In this document: positions 1 to 6,429 of the stretch, piece after piece
Layout: every line of letters starts with the position of its first letter
How positions within the stretch are numbered: position 1 is the stretch's first letter
Assembly (NCBI GenBank): GCA_964370795.1
Contig: CAYJME010000110.1
Span: 1 to 10,299 of the forward strand
Length of the DNA stretch: 10,299 bases
Direction of reading: 5' to 3'
DNA from: JAHFOW01 sp964370795
GTDB lineage: Bacteria > Planctomycetota > Brocadiia > Brocadiales > Brocadiaceae
Notes under the pieces: model-generated
Told to the model about the DNA's origin: nothing
What the model saw: only the letters and a program-made list of their open reading frames with translations
The model's database searches: none
Made by a program: the position numbers and the translations under genes

Positions 1-200
1 CGGCGGTACCGTTCCCTTTTCCCCCGTTTGAAACCACAGATTTCACGGATACATAAAAACCTGAAAATCCGCGTTATCTGCAGCTTCTCTTAAGACGGGG
101 AGTCGGGATTCCCTTTTTTGTTCCCATTGATTAATAGGAACACCTGCAATGTTATATTAATGTTTATTACGTATCTGATACTGAACTACATAATTCCTCC
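1..200. other. Region downstream of cobQ, no gene
   Basis: No coding region is supported here. The stretch contains a degenerate palindromic repeat (about 31-80) and a weak inverted repeat, GTTCC/GGAAC, at about 120-141. No clear rho-independent terminator for the minus-strand B12 operon is visible: the GTTCC hairpin lacks a T-run on its minus-strand 3' side. A GGAGG followed by ATG-TAG lies just after the cobQ stop (see findings). The operon may end by Rho or continue beyond the window. Confidence 0.5.
31..80. repeat. Degenerate palindromic intergenic repeat
   Basis: An arm reading ACAGATTTCACGGAT is followed, after a short A-rich centre, by ATCCGCGTTATCTGC. The two arms are imperfect inverted copies (AGAT and GGAT blocks match). 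A similar sequence on the minus strand (CGGATT..CGGATTACACAGAT) lies near 6108-6140. This resembles the CACAGATT/ACACAGATT-type short repeats scattered through many environmental bacterial genomes. Family membership is from memory and not tested. Confidence 0.4.
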
Positions 201-1796
201 TCATCTCAATAAATCATAAACCATGATCATATTCATATTCCTGCGCACAACATCGGCTAATTCATTGTACTTTTGCTCTTTAATGCTTTTAAAGTCTGCC
301 CGATGGGTATGCAAAGGTTTTAATCCTTTTTTCGACTTCAAATATTGAATGAGCGCTGTTCTGAATTCATCGTTGTCAAAGATACCATGAATGTAAGTGC
401 CCACGACATTTCCGTCCGGAGAAATACAGCCATCAAAAACATCTACCGGCTTTCCCGCCCGTTCCGTAATCCTCGCAAATGGCTTTATAGAATTGTTACC
501 ATTGTATAGGGTTTCTCCCATGTGAATTTCGTATCCCACCAATTCATGGGTAACATGAAACAGGCGCTGATGACCGAGCAAACGCGCCCGCACCTGATAG
601 GTCTGCTTATCCCTGGCAAAGGTGGTAATGGTACTTAACAAACCCAAACCGTTGACGGTTTCCTGCGATGATTCGACGCGATAGGGGTCGTTGATTTGTT
701 TTCCCAGCATCTGGTATCCACCGCAAATACCCATGATTATTGTTCCCCGTTTTGACAATCTTACAATCCCATCAGAAATGCCTCTTCTCATCAAAAAGAG
801 TACGTCCTCAATCGTATTCTTAGTACCGGGAATAATAAGTAGATCGGGGTTTCCAAGATCGCTGGCCTTATCCACGAATCGCAACCTTACATCCTTTTCA
901 TGGGTAAATATAGTAAAGTCTGTGAAATTTGATATACGGGGTAATTTTATTACGGCAATATCTACAGGCTGAAGGCTGAAGGCTGAAGGCTGGAGATTGG
1001 CAGAAATTACAGCCCTCAAGTCCGACTCTTCAGTTTTCTGAATCCCTGCAAACTTGTTATCGTTCATATATTCAAGGGAAACGGAATCTTCGTCGTCTAT
1101 ACTGAGGTCGTGCATGTATGGAATTACACCTACAACAGGTTTATTAATACGGCTTTCAAGCATATCCAGTCCGGGCTTTAAGATATTTTTATCGCCACGA
1201 AATTTATTAAATATAATACCTTTCACCAGATTTCTTTCACTTGTGGTTAATAATTCTAATGTACCCACAACCCATGCAAAGGCGCCGCCCCTGTCGATAT
1301 CTGTTGCCAGCAACACCGGAGCTGAGGCCATCCTCGCCATGCCCATATTGACAATATCACCGTCTTTTAGGTTTATTTCTGCCGGACTGCCTGCGCCTTC
1401 TATAACGATGATATCGAATTGACTTTTTAAGGTATTGTAGGCATCTTTTATGATCGAAACAAATTCGCCCTTTTTTTGGTAATACTCACTGGCGGTCATA
1501 TTCCCTACGGGTTTTCCCATGATAATTACCTGGGAACCGCAGTCGCCTGTAGGTTTCAGGAGGATGGGGTTCATTTCTATTCTTGGGTCAACTCCCGCGG
1601 CCTCTGCCTGCGCCACCTGCGCACGGCCCATCTCCTCCCCGTCTCTTGTTACAAACGAGTTCAACGCCATGTTCTGCGCCTTGAATGGCGCAACCTTATA
1701 GCCGTCCTGTTTCAGAATACGGCACAGGGCGCACACGAGGATGCTTTTGCCTACATGGGAACCGGTACCCTGAATCATGATAGCGCTGCTTGTCAT
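201..1796 (-). CDS. cobQ: Cobyric acid synthase (CobQ/CbiP)
   Basis: This 531-residue enzyme is the glutamine- and ATP-dependent amidase that converts adenosylcobyrinic acid a,c-diamide to adenosylcobyric acid in the cytoplasm. The N-terminal dethiobiotin-synthetase-like ATPase domain shows a P-loop (GTGSHVGKS, residues 10-18) and the family blocks KAQNMALNS (39-47) and MNPILLKP (75-82). The C-terminal class I glutamine amidotransferase domain shows the nucleophile Cys358 in GICGGYQMLG, GYEIHMG (421-427) and His470 in GTYIHG. The start ATG overlaps the TGA of the upstream decarboxylase gene (ATGA), which implies translational coupling. The protein is slightly longer than the usual 480-510 residues. 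Part of the excess is a linker around residues 245-278, which includes a segment encoded by a 7-bp tandem repeat. It is the last recognisable gene of the riboswitch-controlled operon. Confidence 0.97.
   Translation of the reverse strand: MTSSAIMIQGTGSHVGKSILVCALCRILKQDGYKVAPFKAQNMALNSFVTRDGEEMGRAQVAQAEAAGVDPRIEMNPILLKPTGDCGSQVIIMGKPVGNMTASEYYQKKGEFVSIIKDAYNTLKSQFDIIVIEGAGSPAEINLKDGDIVNMGMARMASAPVLLATDIDRGGAFAWVVGTLELLTTSERNLVKGIIFNKFRGDKNILKPGLDMLESRINKPVVGVIPYMHDLSIDDEDSVSLEYMNDNKFAGIQKTEESDLRAVISANLQPSAFSLQPVDIAVIKLPRISNFTDFTIFTHEKDVRLRFVDKASDLGNPDLLIIPGTKNTIEDVLFLMRRGISDGIVRLSKRGTIIMGICGGYQMLGKQINDPYRVESSQETVNGLGLLSTITTFARDKQTYQVRARLLGHQRLFHVTHELVGYEIHMGETLYNGNNSIKPFARITERAGKPVDVFDGCISPDGNVVGTYIHGIFDNDEFRTALIQYLKSKKGLKPLHTHRADFKSIKEQKYNELADVVRRNMNMIMVYDLLR
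966..993. repeat. Heptanucleotide tandem repeat (AGGCTGA)x3 + AGGCTGG
   Basis: Four head-to-tail 7-bp units on the plus strand, the last with one changed base, lie inside the cobQ coding region. On the coding strand they are read through all three frames and give the residues LQPSAFSLQPV (about 268-278). They fall between the ATPase and amidotransferase domains. Three extra units equal 21 bp, so the reading frame is kept. Confidence 0.9.
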
Positions 1797-2908
1797 ATTT
1801 TATTATTCGATTTCACGTGTTCGATTACTTTTTTCAATGCCGTAACAAGCTTTATATTTTCTTCCCGTCTCTTCACTGCTACACGGAAATAGGTATCGTT
1901 AAGTCCTGTAAAATTTGAACAATCACGAATGGCAATACCGTGGTCTAATAAGTGTGTACGCAATTGAGGAGAAGTTATGCCATGCATGGTTATTTTCAGA
2001 AAGATATAATTTGCTGTCGGTTTGTAGGGGTGAAGTCCGTGGATACCGGACAATTCATTGAATAAGTACAATCGCTCCTGAAACATGAACTCCCTGCTTC
2101 TGGTTATGAACCCTCCGTCTTCCAGGGCAGCCATAGCGGCAAACTGCGCCAGGGTATTTACCGACCAGGGCTCTTTGTACTCCATCATTTTTTTTACTAT
2201 CTTTGCATGGGCAACAAGATAACCTATCCTTAAACCCGGGAAACCGTAAAATTTGGTGAGTGATCTGACCACAACCAGGTTGTGCAATGTACCTGCTTCA
2301 TGTATTACACTATACTTTTCCGGCTCTTCAACAAAGTCAATAAACGCCTCATCCACAACAAAGGTTATCTGTGGATGTTGTGTTATCATACGTAACAGAA
2401 CGTCTTTTTCAATCAATTGTCCTGTGGGATTATTGGGATTACATACGAAGGTCATTTCAATGTTTTTTTCATGAAAATAGCCTTGAGAATATTCAAGACG
2501 GAAATCGTTGTCTTCCCGCAGTATCGTATTTAATATTTCTGCATGGCTGCATTTCAATGCCTCAGCAAACTCACTGAAAGTGGGTTGGAAAACAATCCCC
2601 CGGGCAGGTTTGAGCGCGCGGGGGATCAGGTAGAATAGCTCGGTAGAACCATTGCCTATGATAATTTCATTAATTGAGTGTCCAATCTTCTGCGCAATAC
2701 ATCCCCTCAGATTGGTACAGTCAATATCGGGATAATGAACAATATCATCAAAACATTCGGCGACAACCTTTCGGACATTTTCCGGGTATCCCAGGGGATT
2801 AATACTTGCGCTAAAATCAAGGATACCATCGTGCATACTATGCGCAGTTGCACGCAAAGGAGAGTTGCCATTGAAATGCTTTATATATCCGCCATGTCCT
2901 TTGAACAT
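1793..2908 (-). CDS. cobD: L-threonine-O-3-phosphate decarboxylase (CobD-type)
   Basis: This 371-residue PLP-dependent fold-type I aminotransferase homologue belongs to the CobD/HisC branch. CobD decarboxylates L-threonine-O-3-phosphate to (R)-1-amino-2-propanol O-2-phosphate, the linker that joins cobyric acid to the nucleotide loop. Supporting motifs are HGG near the N-terminus (residues 5-7), LDFSASINPLG (30-40, the CobD version of the HisC start), GNGSTE (85-90), CNPNNPTG (156-163), VDEAFIDF (185-192, with the PLP-contacting Asp) and SLTKFYGFPGLRIGY, with Lys219 as the expected PLP Schiff-base lysine. The length fits the family. The gene starts 3 nt after the cbiO stop with no obvious ribosome binding site and overlaps cobQ by 4 nt, so it is probably translationally coupled on both sides. 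Histidinol-phosphate aminotransferase is the alternative, but the operon and the N-terminal motif favour CobD. Confidence 0.9.
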   Translation of the reverse strand: MFKGHGGYIKHFNGNSPLRATAHSMHDGILDFSASINPLGYPENVRKVVAECFDDIVHYPDIDCTNLRGCIAQKIGHSINEIIIGNGSTELFYLIPRALKPARGIVFQPTFSEFAEALKCSHAEILNTILREDNDFRLEYSQGYFHEKNIEMTFVCNPNNPTGQLIEKDVLLRMITQHPQITFVVDEAFIDFVEEPEKYSVIHEAGTLHNLVVVRSLTKFYGFPGLRIGYLVAHAKIVKKMMEYKEPWSVNTLAQFAAMAALEDGGFITRSREFMFQERLYLFNELSGIHGLHPYKPTANYIFLKITMHGITSPQLRTHLLDHGIAIRDCSNFTGLNDTYFRVAVKRREENIKLVTALKKVIEHVKSNNKI

Positions 2909-2911
2909 AAT

Positions 2912-3784
2912 TTATTTCACAAGGGAGACCCGACGGGTTGCTCCTCCGTATTTACCATTTAATTTGTGTATAAAAAAATTTCTTGCCTCTCCAATCGTGA
3001 GCGGCAAACTATCCATGGAAATACTCCCTTCATCCCTTAATGTCTGCATTAATTGGGCGATCTGGGGCAGTTCCAGGTAGGCATGCCTGATTTCTTCGAT
3101 CCGGGAAAATACATCTTCTGGGGGTCCCACCCTGAGTAAGGCGCCCTGATACATAATTGCCAGGCGGTTCATATACACGGGCACCAGATCAACAATGTTT
3201 GTTGCCATAATAATCGTAATACCGTGCTTCTGGTTTAATTCCTTCAGCAGTGTCATCAGGGAAGTAACGCCAACAGGGTCGAGACCACAGGTCGGTTCGT
3301 CTAAGACGAGTATCTCTGGTTTCATCGCAAGGACGCCCGCAATGCAAACCCGCTTCTTCTGGCCGAAACTCAGGGCATCCACAGGCTTTTTTGCATAGGG
3401 CGCCATATCAACCATTATCAGGACATCATTCACCCTTTGTGAAATCTCATTTCCTGACAACCCCATATTCATGGGGCCGAAGGCGACATCATCCCATACT
3501 GATGGAGCGAATAATTGATCGTTTGGATCCTGAAATACAATTCCTACCTTTTGAAATACCTCATTCGATGAATAGCGCGTCAGAGTCTTTTGATCGAGCA
3601 GTACTTCTCCCGCGGTTGGTTTTAACAAGCCATTGAGGTGTTTCAAAAGAGTGGTCTTCCCCGACCCGTTTTGGCCGAGAATGGCTAAAAATTCCCCCTT
3701 CAGGATGTCCAGATTAATACCGCATAATGCATCTGTTCCGTCGTGATACCGGTACTGAACATTCCTGATTTGCATGATTGCCAT
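2912..3784 (-). CDS. cbiO: Cobalt ECF transporter ATP-binding protein CbiO
   Basis: This is a 290-residue ABC ATPase that powers the Cbi cobalt importer at the cytoplasmic face of the membrane. Walker A is GQNGSGKT (residues 37-44), the Q-loop is VFQDP (Q85), the signature is LSFGQKKRV (138-146), and Walker B plus D-loop is LVLDEPTCGLDP (159-170). At the usual switch histidine (family form ATHDVDLVP) this protein reads ATNIVDLVP, with Asn196 in place of His; this is unusual. I chose the ATG at 3784 because it directly follows the cbiQ stop (3786-3788), has AGGAA at 3794-3798 with 9 nt spacing, and starts at the conserved IRNVQYRY strand. A second ATG at 3775 is possible. The open frame extends upstream to 3970, but that part overlaps cbiQ and is not conserved-looking. 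A hairpin-forming sequence covers the last codons. Confidence 0.94.
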   Translation of the reverse strand: MAIMQIRNVQYRYHDGTDALCGINLDILKGEFLAILGQNGSGKTTLLKHLNGLLKPTAGEVLLDQKTLTRYSSNEVFQKVGIVFQDPNDQLFAPSVWDDVAFGPMNMGLSGNEISQRVNDVLIMVDMAPYAKKPVDALSFGQKKRVCIAGVLAMKPEILVLDEPTCGLDPVGVTSLMTLLKELNQKHGITIIMATNIVDLVPVYMNRLAIMYQGALLRVGPPEDVFSRIEEIRHAYLELPQIAQLMQTLRDEGSISMDSLPLTIGEARNFFIHKLNGKYGGATRRVSLVK

Positions 3785-3785
3785 A

Positions 3786-4565
3786 TTACCAATTTCCTGT
3801 ATAAATAAGGATTGATACAACAAAAACCATCCCAAGGATGGAAAGATATTCTTTCTTTTTCCATCGTGGTAAGTTGCCCATAAATATACTATTTCCCTGA
3901 TAACCTCTGGCGTGCATTGCCTCCGATGTCCGCTCTGCCCGTTCAAAGGCACGAATGATGAGCATCCCACCTAAGGCGCCAAACGACATAACTGTTTTTT
4001 TCCACGAGACATGGCCAAGGCGGGATTTTTGAGCAGTCCATATCGTGGCTACTTCTTCGAAAAGGAGAAAAATATACCGGGAAATAAAGGCCAGAAGCTC
4101 AATGAGGGTATCCGGCACCCGGAACCATTTTAAACCCGTACATAACTGGCTTATGGTTGTTGTTAAGGAAAGGAGTATTATTAAGGAGACGCCGCCCAAC
4201 ACCTTGCAACAGATGTGAAGGCCGCTCCGCAGCCCTTCTTCTTTCAGGATTACCGTATATCCCATCATTGAAAATGATACCCATGCGCTTTCGCCTTCAT
4301 GCAGTCCCTTTATAATCATGATGAGCAATGCCAATGAGATGGGCAGGAGCATACTTCGGATAATGTGCACAAAAGGGATTTTTATTGAAAGGAGGAATAC
4401 AAAAGAAATACACAGGAACGACAGGGAAATAAAGATATTTTTTGACCATAAGTTTATTGATAAGAGCGCAATGATATACAATAACTTTATCCGGACATCA
4501 ATCCTTGTTAACCAGTTATTCCGGCGGGCATACAGGTCAGAAAATGTGTTATGGAGAAAGTCCAT
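3786..4565 (-). CDS. cbiQ: Cobalt ECF transporter transmembrane protein CbiQ
   Basis: CbiQ is the membrane T-component that couples the substrate-binding CbiM to the ATPase CbiO. With the start at 4565 the protein has 259 residues. It has the N-terminal DVRIKLL segment (family LDPRxKLL) about 22 residues in and several hydrophobic helices. The ISRYIFLLFEEVATIWTAQK block and the ATPase-coupling motif ERTSEAMHARGYQG are also present (M-x-A-R-G is typical of T-components). The start is uncertain. ATGs at 4577, 4595 and 4610 are in frame, and none has a clear ribosome binding site. I prefer 4565 because it lies just after the upstream stop (4567-4569) and gives the usual N-terminal length. The stop is one base before the cbiO start codon, so the operon is tightly packed. 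Confidence 0.93.
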   Translation of the reverse strand: MDFLHNTFSDLYARRNNWLTRIDVRIKLLYIIALLSINLWSKNIFISLSFLCISFVFLLSIKIPFVHIIRSMLLPISLALLIMIIKGLHEGESAWVSFSMMGYTVILKEEGLRSGLHICCKVLGGVSLIILLSLTTTISQLCTGLKWFRVPDTLIELLAFISRYIFLLFEEVATIWTAQKSRLGHVSWKKTVMSFGALGGMLIIRAFERAERTSEAMHARGYQGNSIFMGNLPRWKKKEYLSILGMVFVVSILIYTGNW

Positions 4566-4566
4566 A

Positions 4567-4920
4567 CTATTTTTCATAAAAAAGTTTACGTGCATTAAAA
4601 CCCATGACAAAACCGCCAGCTACGCCAGCGAGGGTAAACACAAAAAGAAGTAAATCACCACAGTCTGTATTAATGTACGGGTCACGGGGAGGACGACCGT
4701 ACTGTGTGGCATACTTACCCACAACACTTACATCGATTCCCGTCCATGCCTCTTTTTCATTCGCTTGTGTTGTGGGTGGTATAGTGGGCTTTGGGGGATA
4801 TTCTTCTGCATACACGAAAGGAGCAAGGCACATAAATATTACGAAGACACTCCATAATACCATGTGCCTGCGAGACTGCTGTTTTATTATGATAAAAAAT
4901 TTCCTGAGATTTAATTTCAT
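4567..4920 (-). CDS. Small two-TM protein in the CbiN position of the cobalt transporter
   Basis: This 117-residue protein lies between cbiM and cbiQ, where CbiN normally sits. It has a basic N-terminus, a hydrophobic segment at about 20-38 ending in FVYA-EE (possible signal-peptidase site or membrane anchor), and a Pro/Thr-rich external stretch (41-52). These are followed by a conserved-looking polar block (WTGIDVSVVGKYATQYGR, 59-76; DPYINTDCGD, 80-89) and a C-terminal membrane helix with GVAGGFVMGF (99-108) followed by RKLF. The topology matches CbiN (two membrane segments with an extracytoplasmic loop), but I see no classical CbiN sequence signature. I recall similar short proteins beside cbiM/cbiQ in deltaproteobacterial-type clusters, often labelled generic cobalt transport proteins; this is memory, not a search. 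It likely helps CbiM load or gate metal. An in-frame ATG at 4863 is an alternative start. Confidence 0.62.
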   Translation of the reverse strand: MKLNLRKFFIIIKQQSRRHMVLWSVFVIFMCLAPFVYAEEYPPKPTIPPTTQANEKEAWTGIDVSVVGKYATQYGRPPRDPYINTDCGDLLLFVFTLAGVAGGFVMGFNARKLFYEK

Positions 4921-4944
4921 ATTTTTTCAGAAAGGCATATTTCA

Positions 4945-5011
4945 GGTCGCTCCTCCGGAGCTTTGTTTGTATTTAAATTTTATTTCTACAAACAGACCGC
5001 TCCTCTGGAGC
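4945..5011. repeat. Pair of GCTCC..GGAGC palindromes with shared flank
   Basis: Two 13-bp near-perfect inverted repeats, GCTCCTCCGGAGC (4949-4961) and GCTCCTCTGGAGC (4999-5011), lie 37 bp apart in the same orientation. Each is preceded on the plus strand by a similar flank (AGGTC and AGACC). Both are in the untranslated gap between cbiM and the CbiN-like gene, and the first ends only 25 nt upstream of that gene's ATG. They look like two members of a short interspersed palindromic repeat family. Confidence 0.6.
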
Positions 5012-5042
5012 ATATTCATGTTAAGGAATTTCAATATTTGTT

Positions 5043-5093
5043 GTAGGACAACCCTTTAGGGTTGCATGTGGCAAGGCGAAAGCCTCGCCCTAC
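5043..5093. repeat. 51-bp cloverleaf-like element bounded by GTAGG/CCTAC
   Basis: Outer inverted ends, GTAGG (5043-5047) and CCTAC (5089-5093), enclose two internal hairpins. One is CAACCCTTTAGGGTTG (5049-5064, 7-bp stem). The other is AGGC-GAAA-GCCT (5074-5085), which can also pair as GGCG/CGCC. The folded shape would be a three-way junction. It resembles small non-autonomous palindromic repeats found between genes in many environmental genomes. It lies within the transcribed cbiM to CbiN-like spacer. Confidence 0.6.
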
Positions 5094-5177
5094 GTGTAAT
5101 TGCGAAAAAGGTCACCGAAGGCCTAATATATTTTCCCTTGATTATTTTTGAAAAAACAACTTAGTACGAAAATCTTT

Positions 5178-5855
5178 TTATACATCCTTAATGATTCCCA
5201 GGCTTAATAAAATACCGGGTTTCCGTTTATAAATAAAGACCAGTACAAACCCCACCACGACGCCCTCAACAATACACAAGACCCCTTGCGAGGTCATCAT
5301 AAACACTGCAAAAATTTCTCCCGCAGCCTTAAAGAACGACCCGCCTTTATTGATGACAAGAAATCCTAATTCTATAGACGTCCCCAGATAGGTAAACAAG
5401 TCAGAAATCATTCCTGCAAAAAATCCGCACCAGAATAATGGCAGCTTTGCCCTTTGCGCAATTTTAAATGCAAAGTAACCCGAAAATGAGCCGAGGATAC
5501 CCATAGAAAAAATATTTCCGCCCAACGTTGTTAACCCCCCATGGGCAAGAAATAAGGCTTGAATGAGCAATGCAATTGCCGCTACCACAACACTTACAAA
5601 AGGTCCCAACAACACCGCGCTCATACCCGTACCGCATGGATGTGAAGTAGCCATGCCGTTCAGGGCGATGACGGGAATGGGAAAGCAGGAAAACACAAAT
5701 ACAGCAGCTCCCAGCATCCCCACGAGGGGAAGGTAAGCTGGCGAAATTTTTTTCTTCCGTTTTATATGAAATACCCCAATCCCTACAAAAGGCGCAGAGA
5801 CGCCAAACCATGTAAAAACCCACTGGAGCGGTAAAATTCCCTCTGTTATGTGCAT
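5178..5855 (-). CDS. cbiM: Cobalt ECF transporter substrate-binding membrane protein CbiM
   Basis: CbiM is the S-component that binds Co(II) and carries it across the cytoplasmic membrane. The 225-residue protein begins MHITEG, matching the family's invariant N-terminus, where His2 and the amino terminus bind the metal. Other family blocks are NGMATSHPCGTGMSAVLLGP (66-85, with His72) and LLIQALFLAHGGLTTLGGNIFSMG (97-119). The rest is made of hydrophobic helices typical of the fold, and the length is normal for the short form without a fused CbiN. The cobalamin riboswitch upstream supports cobalt rather than nickel as substrate. The start is fixed by the MHI motif although no good ribosome binding site is visible; the 25 nt before the ATG are A/T-rich and follow a strong hairpin. 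It is the first gene of the operon. Confidence 0.96.
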   Translation of the reverse strand: MHITEGILPLQWVFTWFGVSAPFVGIGVFHIKRKKKISPAYLPLVGMLGAAVFVFSCFPIPVIALNGMATSHPCGTGMSAVLLGPFVSVVVAAIALLIQALFLAHGGLTTLGGNIFSMGILGSFSGYFAFKIAQRAKLPLFWCGFFAGMISDLFTYLGTSIELGFLVINKGGSFFKAAGEIFAVFMMTSQGVLCIVEGVVVGFVLVFIYKRKPGILLSLGIIKDV

Positions 5856-5880
5856 AAAAACCGTTTTTAAAAATTTTTCC

Positions 5881-5905
5881 AGAGACGCCCCATCGGGGCG
5901 TCTCT
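5881..5905 (-). other. Perfect 11-bp hairpin just upstream of cbiM
   Basis: AGAGACGCCCC (5881-5891) and GGGGCGTCTCT (5895-5905) form an 11-bp stem with a 3-nt loop. On the minus strand it is followed by GGAAAAATTTTTAAAAA, so it might act as a second, weaker terminator or as an mRNA structure near the cbiM start, which is 25 nt downstream. Alternatively it is simply an interspersed palindromic repeat; GAGACGC..GCGTCTC palindromes are common elements in some environmental bacteria. Confidence 0.65.
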
Positions 5906-5960
5906 TCCTGTTTATGCCAATACGGCACTATGAAAATTTCAGATAAAAAAAGATGTTATT

Positions 5961-6004
5961 AAAACAAAAAAGCCCATATCTTCAATGCTGAAGATATGGG
6001 CTTT
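5961..6004 (-). terminator. Intrinsic terminator between riboswitch and cbiM
   Basis: AAAGCCCATATCTTCA (5969-5984) pairs perfectly with TGAAGATATGGGCTTT (5989-6004): a 16-bp stem with a 4-nt loop. On the minus strand the stem is followed by TTTTTTGTTTT, so it terminates minus-strand transcription. It lies about 180 nt after the riboswitch and about 110 nt before cbiM. That is consistent with a transcription-attenuation expression platform, although how the aptamer would control so distant a hairpin is not obvious from the sequence. Confidence 0.85.
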
Positions 6005-6186
6005 ATATTTAATATGTTATCCATGGGGTAAAAACAAATTTTCCCCTACATATATTATGACATTACGAATTTCAAAGATACCGCAGACAGGTGCTTAAAA
6101 CTAATTTTATTTATCTGTGTAATCCGAGAAATCCGATGTTAATATTTTTTCCCTTCACCTTCTTTACCATCGAAGACTTCGTGAAG

Positions 6187-6390
6187 CAATTACAGGCAGG
6201 TCTTCTGGCTCCCGGATCGTTCTACTAATTACACCTTCCCAGAAAGCCGTTTAAACAGCTTTCCAGTGGCATAGTAACGTTCGTCCCCGGTTACAGCGGC
6301 GGGTCCGCTCCTTATCTCTGATTCAAAAGAGATATGGATTCCCTTTTCTTCCACCAAAAAGAACTGGCGGAATCACCTGTACTTGGTTCT
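6187..6390 (-). ncRNA. Cobalamin (adenosylcobalamin-type) riboswitch
   Basis: Read on the minus strand, this leader contains the ordered conserved blocks of the cobalamin riboswitch. They are GGTG near the 5' end, GGGAATCC, AGCGGACCCGCCGCTGTAA (complement of 6291-6309), GCCACTG (6264-6270), GGGAAGGTG (6232-6240) and the B12 box AGCCAGAAGACCTGCC (6195-6210). Adenosylcobalamin binding normally reduces expression of downstream uptake and synthesis genes. Its position at the head of the cbiM to cobQ operon fits exactly. The boundaries are approximate. Confidence 0.97.
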
Positions 6391-6429
6391 GATTAATATA
6401 AAGAGCGCAATTTCCTGAAAAGCTACGCA

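Larger units (their letters stand above)
5856..6186 (-). other. Long leader between riboswitch and cbiM
   Basis: This untranslated part of the minus-strand leader holds the attenuator terminator (5961-6004) and the hairpin at 5881-5905. It also has a GGGGAAAA/TTTTTACCCC inverted repeat (about 6026-6048) and a degenerate repeat near 6108-6140. I see no convincing gene on either strand. Confidence 0.6.

Noticed and set aside
1793..2908. Histidinol-phosphate aminotransferase (HisC)
   Set aside because: The fold and lysine motif are shared, but the N-terminal HGG and LDFSASINPLG, together with location between cbiO and cobQ under a B12 riboswitch, point to CobD.
3785..3970. 62-residue N-terminal extension of CbiO by an upstream in-frame ATG at 3970
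   Set aside because: It lies entirely inside cbiQ in another frame. The ABC domain begins normally at the 3784 ATG, which has its own AGGAA site.
4604..5059. Plus-strand open frame of 151 codons
   Set aside because: It is antisense to the CbiN-like gene and the repeat gap, with no recognisable domain and no ribosome site. It looks like a shadow frame.
4945..5093. CRISPR array
   Set aside because: There are only two short palindromes with unequal context and no regular spacer pattern, and no cas genes are present.
5464..5928. Minus-strand open frame of 154 codons overlapping cbiM
   Set aside because: It overlaps cbiM in another frame on the same strand, while cbiM has strong family motifs.
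5969..6004. Terminator for plus-strand transcription
   Set aside because: The T-run follows the stem only on the minus strand; the plus-strand side reads CTTTATATTT, which is weak, and no plus-strand gene ends there.
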